Positions 1 to 5,797 of a stretch of 12,705 nt of DNA are shown here, one piece after another. The notes below the pieces were generated by a model, which was given only the letters and a program-made list of their open reading frames with translations, did no database searches and was not told the origin of the DNA. How positions within the stretch are numbered: the stretch's first letter is position 1; every line of letters begins with the position of its first letter. The position numbers and the translations under genes are program-made. The stretch is from NCBI GenBank assembly GCA_045113475.1, contig JBGUIY010000314.1:1-12705 (forward strand). Reading direction: 5' to 3'. Origin of the DNA: UBA4246 sp045113475 (GTDB taxonomy: Bacteria; Bacillota; Clostridia; Christensenellales; Aristaeellaceae).

Positions 1-63
1 GAGTAATATACTTCCGCAGAAGTCAGCCAGCAGTGGCCGGTCAATCGTGAAAAGCAGGAGCAT
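1..63 (-). CDS. Possible start of a downstream gene, cut by the window edge
   Basis: On the minus strand an ATG at position 63 opens 21 codons without a stop to the window edge. The peptide begins Met-Leu-Leu-Leu-Phe-Thr-Ile-Asp-Arg-Pro. A GTGGAG-like ribosome binding site lies about 7 nt upstream, but it belongs to the local tandem repeat and may be accidental. A second minus-strand frame is also open here, so the call is weak. In many Bacillota the gene after yybS is gdpP, the cyclic-di-AMP phosphodiesterase, which would be the first candidate to test. The visible residues are too few to support that identity. Confidence 0.2.
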   Translation of the reverse strand, partial: MLLLFTIDRPLLADFCGSILL

Positions 64-73
64 TCCAAAACTC

Positions 74-101
74 CACTCTCCACTCTCCACATTCCACCCT
101 C
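74..101. repeat. Short heptanucleotide tandem repeat
   Basis: Four 7-nt units run head to tail: CACTCTC, CACTCTC, CACATTC and CACCCTC. The first two are identical and the last two each differ at two positions. The tract lies in the 158-nt gene-free stretch after the stop codon of the DUF2232 gene and resembles the short tandem heptamers found between genes in many bacteria. Its function is unknown. It may be only slippage-prone low-complexity DNA. Confidence 0.6.
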
Positions 102-158
102 GCAACTTCTATCCTTTCAGAATAAATCTCTATGTCTCGCCCCCGTCCTTCGCCTTCT

Positions 159-1379
159 CTACCCTTCCCCCATCTTTTCCCCCAGCGGTTTCCGGAGCTT
201 CCGGAAATCGAAGAGCTGGTCGGCAATGCCGATGAAAAGGAAGATGCGCGAAAGCAGGATCCAGCCCACGGCCAGGACCGCGCAGCGCATGCCGAGGCTG
301 CGGCCGTTATGCCCCATCAGGTAATTCACCGCGGCCATGCCCTGTATGGTATACAGCGCGATAAAGATACTGCCGAGCATGGTGCCCACGAGAGACGCCT
401 GCTGTGAATTGCTGAACAGCTGGACCAGCAGGCCCAGGCCGGGCAGCGCCGCCATCATGCCGATGCCCCGGGGCAGGTGCCACAGGGAAAAGGGCGGCAT
501 CTGCAGCGTCGGGAAATCGCCCAGGGCCTGCTCGCAGTCCCCGCTCAGTTCCTGGATCATGTGCTCCCGGCCTTCCAGGTGCACCGGATTGGGCACTTCT
601 CCGTTTTCCAGCTGGACGCGCCGCTGCTCCAGCACCTGGCGTATCATCTCACGCCGTTTGCGGTCGACCACCGTGCGGATCACGGCCCGGCGTCCGAAAT
701 AAATGCCGATGCCCGGTCCGGCCAAATTGTTCCAGATGCTGGTCGAGATCAGCATCGCCGGGGCCAGGCGCAGCATGTCCGTCAGATTGGCTTTGAGGGA
801 AAGGAGCAGTTCCTCGCGCCCCATGGCGCTCAGGCCGCCCCAGAACCCCCTGGCCTGGCTGTACAGGCTGGGATCGAGCTGGGCCAGCCCGCTCTGCAGC
901 ATGCCCCAGAGCAGCTCGTCCTGCATGCCCGATTTCTGGATGAGCTGCGCGAACTGTTCAGACAGGTTCTGCGCCAGCATGCCGCCGGCCTGCCCGTTCA
1001 TGATCATCAGCACGGCGAAGCCGCCCGCCATCTCGCCGATGATCATCATAAAGGCCATGTGGAAAAAGGGGAGCCGCTTCCACACCGACACCAGGAAGGC
1101 AGCCGTGCCCGGCATCAGGAACAGGGCCATCCTCAGCCCCGCGGCCGGCCCGAAGGGCAGCCACGCCGCCAGCACCATGGATACCCAGCCGACGGCTGCC
1201 GGAAGCAGGCCCGCCCACAGGGCCGTCATGCTGAGCAGGGCCGGCCCTGTGACCAGCGACGGGACGATCACATAAACCGCCGCCAGCGGATGCGCCGTCG
1301 CGCCGAAGAGCGGCAGCAGCATCAGCACACTCAGGATCACGGCCGCCTGCAGCGACCGGATCATCGGTAATCCACGCAT
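159..1379 (-). CDS. DUF2232 / YybS-family polytopic membrane protein
   Basis: An integral membrane protein of about 406 residues whose molecular function is not established. Several hydrophobic segments occupy roughly the first 125 residues. A long amphipathic and charged region follows (about 130-285), with the basic stretch after the GIYFGRR motif probably cytoplasmic. A C-terminal membrane bundle comes next. The C-terminal half carries the pattern I associate with DUF2232/YybS: a Pro-rich turn before W-x-L-P, a YTIQG segment, an Asn-Tyr helix, and the end GIADQLFDFRKL. The start is uncertain: ATG at 1379, TTG at 1385 (8 nt after an AAAGG-like site), TTG at 1391 and ATG at 1364 are all in frame. 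It is the last gene of the likely dtxR-like/pgi/GNAT operon, 66 nt after the acetyltransferase if ATG 1379 is used. YybS is often next to gdpP and rplI in Bacillota, but those genes are not visible here. The stop is TAG at 159-161. Confidence 0.75.
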   Translation of the reverse strand: MRGLPMIRSLQAAVILSVLMLLPLFGATAHPLAAVYVIVPSLVTGPALLSMTALWAGLLPAAVGWVSMVLAAWLPFGPAAGLRMALFLMPGTAAFLVSVWKRLPFFHMAFMMIIGEMAGGFAVLMIMNGQAGGMLAQNLSEQFAQLIQKSGMQDELLWGMLQSGLAQLDPSLYSQARGFWGGLSAMGREELLLSLKANLTDMLRLAPAMLISTSIWNNLAGPGIGIYFGRRAVIRTVVDRKRREMIRQVLEQRRVQLENGEVPNPVHLEGREHMIQELSGDCEQALGDFPTLQMPPFSLWHLPRGIGMMAALPGLGLLVQLFSNSQQASLVGTMLGSIFIALYTIQGMAAVNYLMGHNGRSLGMRCAVLAVGWILLSRIFLFIGIADQLFDFRKLRKPLGEKMGEG

Positions 1380-1414
1380 TCTCAATCGCAATACCTTTTC
1401 CCAGTGCGAAATGT

Positions 1415-1439
1415 GAAGTCAGGGCTTCCCTGCTCCTTC
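1415..1439 (-). other. Hairpin between the GNAT and DUF2232 genes
   Basis: An inverted repeat CAGGG-aag-CCCTG is extended by GAAG/CTTC arms across a small asymmetric bulge. It lies a few bases after the acetyltransferase stop codon. No strong T-run follows on the minus strand, so it is a weak or partial terminator or an mRNA processing or stability element rather than a complete intrinsic terminator. Confidence 0.4.
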
Positions 1440-1445
1440 ACACTG

Positions 1446-1913
1446 TCACAATATGGTCTCCATCCCCACCTTCTGGGGACGGAGGCCGCATTTTTCATAG
1501 AATTTCATCGCCGGTCCGTTCAGGCTCCACACGTTCAGCGTCACGTTGTAGCAGCCTTCCCGCCGGGCGTAATCCAGCACATATTGATAGAGCGCCCTGC
1601 CGACGCCCTGCCCGCGGACCTTTTCGTCCACGCACAGGTCATCGATATACAGGGTCCTGATATCCTGCAGCAGCCGGTCCCCGCGCACCTCGTTCAGCAC
1701 GCAGAAGGCGTAGCCGAGGATCTCCCCCGTGCCGCCGCGGTACACGAACACCGGCCTGCGGCTGTCCCGGAAAAGCGTTTCGAGCTCCTCCGCCGAGTAC
1801 TTGGTGGTCGGTCCCCTGAACAGGTCCGGGCGGCCGTTGTGGTGCACCATATTGACCTGGGTCAGCAGCTCCAGCACGCGCGGGATATCGCCGCTATTCG
1901 CTCTTTCGATCAT
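1446..1913 (-). CDS. GNAT-family N-acetyltransferase
   Basis: A 155-residue soluble enzyme expected to transfer an acetyl group from acetyl-CoA to an amine. The substrate cannot be read from the sequence. A single GNAT domain fills the chain. The acetyl-CoA pyrophosphate loop is R100-G-Q-G-V-G-R106, preceded by the strand LYIDDLCVDE (about 88-97). The C-terminal motif is N-G-P-A-M-K-F-Y-E-K-C-G-L (about 132-144), whose Tyr is in the usual general-acid position. ATG at 1913 is 5 nt past the pgi stop and has no clear Shine-Dalgarno, so translation probably depends on ribosomes finishing pgi. The length is typical for a lone GNAT. The N-terminal NSGDIPRVLELL helix is also typical, which supports this start. 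A specific role (protein, antibiotic or small-amine acetylation) would be a guess. Confidence 0.9.
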   Translation of the reverse strand: MIERANSGDIPRVLELLTQVNMVHHNGRPDLFRGPTTKYSAEELETLFRDSRRPVFVYRGGTGEILGYAFCVLNEVRGDRLLQDIRTLYIDDLCVDEKVRGQGVGRALYQYVLDYARREGCYNVTLNVWSLNGPAMKFYEKCGLRPQKVGMETIL

Positions 1914-1918
1914 GAAGA

Positions 1919-3502
1919 TCAGATATCCATCAGATCGCTGAAGGCTTTCAGCGCGCCGTCGGTCTCGTGAGCCAGCACGCGCTTGGCCAGCACCTTGCCC
2001 AGCTGCACGCCTTCCTGGTCGAAGCTGTTCAGGTTCCAGACGAAGCCCTGGAACATCACCTTGTTTTCAAAGTGCGCCAGCAGCGCGCCGAGGGATTCGG
2101 GGGTCACGCGGTCGCCAATGATCACGCTGGAAGGACGTCCGCCAGCGAAGCTCTTGTTGGGGTTCTCATCCTGCTTGCCGCAGGCGAAGGCCATGATCTG
2201 GGCCGCCAGGTTCGCGCACAGCTTCTGCTGGCTGGTGCTGCCCTGGATATCCACGTCCTTTTTCAGCTGGTTCTGCCCGAAGCCGACGAACTGCATGGGC
2301 ACGATGTCGGTGCCCTGGTGCAGCAGCTGATAGAAGGAGTGCTGGCCGTTGGTGCCGGGCTCGCCGAAGATCACGGGGCCGGTCACATAGTCCACAGGCT
2401 CGCCGAAACGGTTGACGGACTTGCCGTTGGATTCCATATCCAGCTGCTGCAGATGGGCCGGGAAGCGGTTCAGCGCCTGGGAGTAAGGCAGCACCGCGGT
2501 GCAGGGATAGCCCTGCACGTTGCGCTCGTACACGCCGATCAGCGCGTCCAGCATGGCGGGATTCTTACGGATGTCCGCAGCCTTGGCCAGGGCGTCTTCT
2601 TCAGCGGCGCCGGCCAGGAAGCGCGCGAACACTTCCGGACCGAAAGCGAGGGAGAGCACCACGCCGCCCACGCAGGAGGTGGAGGAATAACGGCCGCCGA
2701 TATAGTCGTCCATAAAGAAGGCGGCCAGGTAGTCACTGCTCTTGGCCAGCGGGGAGGTCTCGCTGGTGACGGCCACCATGTGCTTCGCAGGATCCAGGCC
2801 CGCCTTGCGCAGGGCGTCCTTCACGAAGGACTCGTTGGTCAGGGTCTCCAGCGTCGTGCCGGACTTGGACACCAGCACGAACAGGGAGCGCGCCACGTCG
2901 ATGCCGTTCAGCACCGCCGCCGCGTCGTCCGGGTCCACGTTGCTGATGAAGCGGGCTTCGAGCTTGAAGGTCTTCTCGGCCTTCGCCCAGTTCTCCAGCG
3001 CCAGGTACATGGCGCGGGGACCCAGATCGCTGCCGCCGATGCCGATCTGCACGACAGTGGTGAAGGGCTGGCCCTGCTCGTTGACGATCTCGCCCGCGTG
3101 CACACGCTTCGCGAAGGCGGCGGCCTTTTCCTGCTCGGCCACATAGAAGGCGCGCTTGTCCACGCCGTCCGCCGTCACGGGCTTGCCCTGCTGGCCGCGG
3201 GTCAGCTGATGCAGCACCAGGCGCTTCTCGCCCGTATTGATGACCTCACCGTCCAGCAGCGCCTGGTATTTGTCCGTCAGCTGGGCCTCGTCCGCCAGCG
3301 CCTGCAGGGCGTTCAGCACTTCCCCGTCCACCTGCTTGGCGGCATAGTAATAGGTCAGGCCGCCCCCCATGGGCACCTTGTATTCTGCCACGCGCGCCGC
3401 GCCGGATTCCCCGGCCATCGCCGTTTTCAGGTCGACCTTGCCGCGCAGCGCTTTGAGCTGTTCAGCGGATTTGAGCTGTGAGAAATTCTTCCATGCGATC
3501 AT
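1919..3502 (-). CDS. pgi: Glucose-6-phosphate isomerase
   Basis: A cytosolic glycolytic and gluconeogenic enzyme that interconverts glucose 6-phosphate and fructose 6-phosphate. The 527 residues contain the SIS-type sugar-phosphate fold. IGIGGSDLGPRA lies in the first half and the phosphate-binding loop is VSKSGTTLETLTNE. The family signature Y-I-G-G-R-Y-S-S-T-S is present. The catalytic set is intact by comparison with the rabbit and E. coli enzymes: Glu357 in DMESNGK, His388 in NGQHSFYQ and Lys503 in GVQLGK. The C-terminal signature reads DQEGVQ where the consensus has DQ-x-GVE, an E-to-Q change outside the catalytic residues. It is the long form, clearly longer than the roughly 450-residue B. 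subtilis enzyme. An AAGGA site sits about 10 nt before the ATG. It follows the metalloregulator gene by 57 nt and runs into the acetyltransferase gene with a 5-nt gap. Confidence 0.97.
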   Translation of the reverse strand: MIAWKNFSQLKSAEQLKALRGKVDLKTAMAGESGAARVAEYKVPMGGGLTYYYAAKQVDGEVLNALQALADEAQLTDKYQALLDGEVINTGEKRLVLHQLTRGQQGKPVTADGVDKRAFYVAEQEKAAAFAKRVHAGEIVNEQGQPFTTVVQIGIGGSDLGPRAMYLALENWAKAEKTFKLEARFISNVDPDDAAAVLNGIDVARSLFVLVSKSGTTLETLTNESFVKDALRKAGLDPAKHMVAVTSETSPLAKSSDYLAAFFMDDYIGGRYSSTSCVGGVVLSLAFGPEVFARFLAGAAEEDALAKAADIRKNPAMLDALIGVYERNVQGYPCTAVLPYSQALNRFPAHLQQLDMESNGKSVNRFGEPVDYVTGPVIFGEPGTNGQHSFYQLLHQGTDIVPMQFVGFGQNQLKKDVDIQGSTSQQKLCANLAAQIMAFACGKQDENPNKSFAGGRPSSVIIGDRVTPESLGALLAHFENKVMFQGFVWNLNSFDQEGVQLGKVLAKRVLAHETDGALKAFSDLMDI

Positions 3503-3559
3503 TTTGTTTCATTCCTTTCTCGTTGTCGTGTGTACTATCACAGGCCGGCAGGCAGAGGT

Positions 3560-3940
3560 TCATTCTGTCCGCGACAGCCGTTCGTTCATGAAACGCTTGA
3601 CGGCGTGGAAGGATTCGACGCTCATGTCGTGCTCGATCTTGCAGGCGTCCTCGCGGGCCACCGCCGGATCCACTCCCAGCTCCGTCAGCACGAGCGTCAG
3701 CACCTTATGGCGTTCGTAGATGCGCTCCGCGATCTCCAGCCCCGGCGGATTGAGGGTGATGCGGCCGTCCTCGGCCATGGAGATATAACCCGCTTCCCGG
3801 AGGCGCTTGGTCGCGTAGCTGACCGACGGCTTGGTGACGCCCAGCTCCGCCGCGATGTCGATGGAGCGGATGTACCCGTGCTTTTCCTGCATCATCAGCA
3901 TGGCTTCAAGATAATCTTCAGCTGATTTCATGATCTTCAC
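3560..3940 (-). CDS. DtxR/MntR-family metal-dependent transcriptional regulator
   Basis: A DNA-binding protein of 126 residues that should bind operators when loaded with Mn(II) or Fe(II). A winged helix-turn-helix fills residues about 5-65 (SIDIAAELGVTKPSVSYATKRL is the HTH). A dimerisation and metal-binding helix region follows. Candidate ligands by comparison with MntR and DtxR are Asp9, Glu12, His78, Cys100, Glu103 and His104. MntR has Glu rather than Cys at the Cys100 position, while DtxR and IdeR have Cys, so the metal choice is uncertain. It lacks an SH3-like C-terminal domain and is about 16 residues shorter than B. subtilis MntR. The GTG start is fixed by GGAGG ending 9 nt upstream. 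The ATG three codons later is too far from it. It heads the pgi/GNAT/DUF2232 operon and likely regulates its own promoter. No metal transporter gene is visible nearby. Confidence 0.9.
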   Translation of the reverse strand: MKIMKSAEDYLEAMLMMQEKHGYIRSIDIAAELGVTKPSVSYATKRLREAGYISMAEDGRITLNPPGLEIAERIYERHKVLTLVLTELGVDPAVAREDACKIEHDMSVESFHAVKRFMNERLSRTE

Positions 3941-3973
3941 GCGCGCAAACCTCCATCTTTATATATCCGATTC

Positions 3974-4002
3974 AGAATATCACGATTTGCCTAAATTTGC
4001 AA
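3974..4002 (-). promoter_or_regulatory. Promoter of the metalloregulator-pgi operon
   Basis: Read on the minus strand, a -35 box TTGCAA (3997-4002) and a -10 box TATTCT (3974-3979) are separated by exactly 17 nt. Each matches the sigma-A consensus at four of six positions. Transcription would begin about 27 nt before the GTG start at 3940. The MntR-like half-site lies between and over these boxes. Confidence 0.6.
3986..4002. promoter_or_regulatory. Candidate MntR-like operator
   Basis: TTTGCCTAAATTTGCAA has outer arms TTGC/GCAA. Its left half, TTTGCCTAA, resembles the TTTGCCTTAA half-site of B. subtilis MntR operators. The right half is much weaker, so dyad symmetry is imperfect. It overlaps the -35 box and spacer of the operon's promoter, where metal-loaded repressor would block RNA polymerase. 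This assignment is an inference from pattern and position. Confidence 0.4.
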
Positions 4003-4090
4003 GGGTATAGTCAGGCCCGTTTCAAAACCCCTCACAAAAAAAATTTTCGAATTTTCCAAAAATCTGCGGATCGTATTATTCTGTTGATTT

Positions 4091-4174
4091 ATCAGCATAT
4101 TTCGCTGTCAAATCCAAAAAACGGCCATTTCGTGATCAGTCTGCCGGAATACGCTGCCGCATCAGCATATTCCG
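4091..4174. repeat. Direct repeat ATCAGCATATT-y-CGC
   Basis: The 15-nt copies at 4091-4105 and 4161-4175 match at 14 positions (ATCAGCATATT, then T or C, then CGC) and start exactly 70 nt apart. The second copy supplies the right arm of the palindrome upstream of the flotillin promoter. The rest of the 378-nt gene-free region 3941-4318 is AT-rich in its first part and GC-rich near the flotillin start. I see no gene in it. Confidence 0.5.
4145..4174. promoter_or_regulatory. Imperfect palindrome upstream of the flotillin promoter
   Basis: CGGAATACGCTG and CAGCATATTCCG form 12-nt inverted arms with one mismatch around a 6-nt centre (ccgcat). No T-run follows, so it is not an intrinsic terminator. 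It lies 17 nt before the -35 box of the flotillin promoter, a position that suits an operator or activator site. No cognate regulator can be named. Confidence 0.45.
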
Positions 4175-4191
4175 CCTGGTTTTGCAAAAAC

Positions 4192-4220
4192 TTGCGCAGC
4201 GTTTCCGGACATGGTAATAT
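4192..4220 (+). promoter_or_regulatory. Likely extended -10 promoter of the flotillin gene
   Basis: The -35 box TTGCGC (4192-4197) and -10 box TAATAT (4215-4220) are 17 nt apart. A TGn extension directly before the -10 box compensates for the weak -35 box. The predicted leader of about 90 nt is GC-rich. It can pair GGGCGG at 4231-4236 with CCGCCC at 4265-4270 around a GGCCGGCC core. Confidence 0.5.
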
Positions 4221-4318
4221 ACCCTTGCAGGGGCGGGAACGCAGCCCGGCCGGCCGCAGGCGCTCCGCCCGGCACCCATGAACAGTCATGCCCGACCATT
4301 ATGAAAGGAGATCCCGCC

Positions 4319-5725
4319 ATGACAATGTATTACATCATCGGCTTGATCGTTATTCTGTTTTGCGCGCTCTTCGCCCTCGGTTACCTGAAAGCGCCCCCGG
4401 ACACCGCCTTTATCATCTCGGGCCTCGGCAAGCGCCGCATCCTGATCGGTAAAGCCGGCTGGCGCATCCCCTTCCTGGAGAGGGTCGACAAGTTATCCCT
4501 CCAGGTCATGACCGTAGACGTGAAGACCAGTGAAGCCGTACCCACCAACGAGTTCATCAACGTCATGGTGGACGGCGTCGCCAACGTGAAGGTCTCCTCC
4601 GACCCCAAGCTCCTGGAGCGCGCCGCCGAAGCCCTGCTGGGCATGAAGCAGCCCCAGCTCATCGCCATGGTCACCCAGGTGCTGGAAGGCAACATGCGTG
4701 AGATCGTGGGCTCCGTCGGCCTCAAGGAAATGGTGCAGGACCGCCAGGGCGTGGCCAAGAAGGTCACCGAAAACGTGATCCCCGACATGCAGAAGCTGGG
4801 CATCGAGGTTGTCAACTTCAACATCCAGAACTTCCGCGACAATGCCGGCACCATCGAGAACATGGGTATCGACAACGTGGAGCAGATCCGCAAGAACGCC
4901 CAGATCGCCAAAGCCAACGCCCAGCGCGACATCGCCATCGCCAGCTCCCAGGCACAGGAAGAGGCCAACGCCGTGAAGGTCGAGGCCGAGAAGAAGATCG
5001 CCGAGCAGAACGCCGAACTGTCTGTCCAGCAGGCTGAGATGCAGGTGAAGGCCGACACCAAGAAGGCCGAGGCCGACGCCGCCTACTCCATCCAGCAGGA
5101 AAGCCAGCGCAAGACCATCGAGGTCACCCGCGCCAACGCCGACATCGCCCGCCGCGAGAAGGAAGCCGAACTGGCCGAAAAGGAGATCGCCATCCGCGAG
5201 CGCAAGCTGGACGCGGAAGTCCGCAAGGCCGCCGACGCCAAGAAATACCAGGCGGAACGAGAGGCCGAGGCTGACCTGATCCGCCGCCAGCGCGACGCCG
5301 ACGCCAAGAAATACGAAGCCCTGCAGGAAGCCGAGGCCCGCAAAGCCGCCGCCGAAGCCGCCCGCTTCGCCATGGAACAGGAGGCCGAAGGCATCCGTGC
5401 CCGGGGCCTGGCTGAGGCCGAAGCCATCGAAAAGAAGGCCGAAGCCCAGCGCAAGATGGGCGAAGCCTCCATCCTCGAAATGTATCTCGCCGCCCTCCCC
5501 GAGGTCGTCAAGAACGCCGCCGCGCCGCTGGCCCAGACCGACAAGATCGTCATGTACGGCGATGGCAACTCCTCACGCCTGGTGAAGGACGTGATGCAGT
5601 CCAGCAGCCAGATCATCGAGGGCCTGAAGGAATCCACCGGCATCGACATCGCCTCCCTGATCGCGGGCTACGCCGGCGGAAAGCTGACCGCCGCGCAGCA
5701 GGATGCGGAAAACAAAGAAGCATAA
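4319..5725 (+). CDS. Flotillin (SPFH-domain membrane scaffold protein)
   Basis: A 468-residue protein related to FloT/YuaG and YqiK, which organise functional membrane microdomains and influence membrane fluidity and protein assembly. A single N-terminal membrane segment or hairpin (about 4-22) is followed by an SPFH/PHB domain (about 24-190, including IPFLERVDKLSLQVMTVDVKTSEAVPTNE). A long Ala/Glu/Lys-rich coiled coil follows (about 190-400) with EAEA repeats. The C-terminal oligomerisation region resembles other flotillins. In the coiled coil, DAKKY at 306-310 recurs at 328-332, a 22-residue period. ATG at 4319 is chosen because AAAGGAG ends 8 nt upstream and the membrane segment starts there. 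An earlier in-frame GTG/ATG adds only a Pro/Gly-rich tail. No NfeD partner gene is adjacent. The gene stands alone between its own promoter and a convergent terminator. Confidence 0.93.
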   Translation: MTMYYIIGLIVILFCALFALGYLKAPPDTAFIISGLGKRRILIGKAGWRIPFLERVDKLSLQVMTVDVKTSEAVPTNEFINVMVDGVANVKVSSDPKLLERAAEALLGMKQPQLIAMVTQVLEGNMREIVGSVGLKEMVQDRQGVAKKVTENVIPDMQKLGIEVVNFNIQNFRDNAGTIENMGIDNVEQIRKNAQIAKANAQRDIAIASSQAQEEANAVKVEAEKKIAEQNAELSVQQAEMQVKADTKKAEADAAYSIQQESQRKTIEVTRANADIARREKEAELAEKEIAIRERKLDAEVRKAADAKKYQAEREAEADLIRRQRDADAKKYEALQEAEARKAAAEAARFAMEQEAEGIRARGLAEAEAIEKKAEAQRKMGEASILEMYLAALPEVVKNAAAPLAQTDKIVMYGDGNSSRLVKDVMQSSSQIIEGLKESTGIDIASLIAGYAGGKLTAAQQDAENKEA

Positions 5726-5756
5726 GCCATAATGATATAACATCACTCAACATGAA

Positions 5757-5781
5757 AGCAGGGGCCTTCGCGGCCCCTGCT
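5757..5781. terminator. Bidirectional-looking terminator hairpin between convergent genes
   Basis: A perfect 10-bp stem, AGCAGGGGCC/GGCCCCTGCT, closes a 5-nt loop TTCGC. On the plus strand CTGTTTG follows, a short U-run. On the minus strand the tract TTTC follows. It lies 31 nt after the flotillin stop and 16 nt past the stop of the opposing SH3 protein gene, so it probably serves both, with weak U-tracts. Confidence 0.8.
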
Positions 5782-5797
5782 CTGTTTGCAGCGTATA

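Noticed and set aside
477..1370. 297-codon open frame on the plus strand
   Set aside because: It is antisense to the DUF2232 gene; the product is His/Gln/Arg-rich and repetitive.
1967..3481. 504-codon open frame on the plus strand
   Set aside because: It is antisense to pgi, rich in His, Gly and Gln, and resembles no family; pgi is certain.
4040..4055. AAAATT-TTCG-AATTTT hairpin
   Set aside because: All six pairs are A-T and no function is suggested by position; likely chance in an AT-rich stretch.
3997..4281. 94-codon open frame upstream of flotillin
   Set aside because: It begins inside the operon promoter, crosses the palindrome and the flotillin promoter, and has no ribosome binding site or recognisable sequence.
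4211..4318. N-terminal extension of the flotillin
   Set aside because: It would start in the -10 box and add a Pro/Gly/Arg-rich tail before the membrane segment; the start at 4319 has a strong ribosome binding site.
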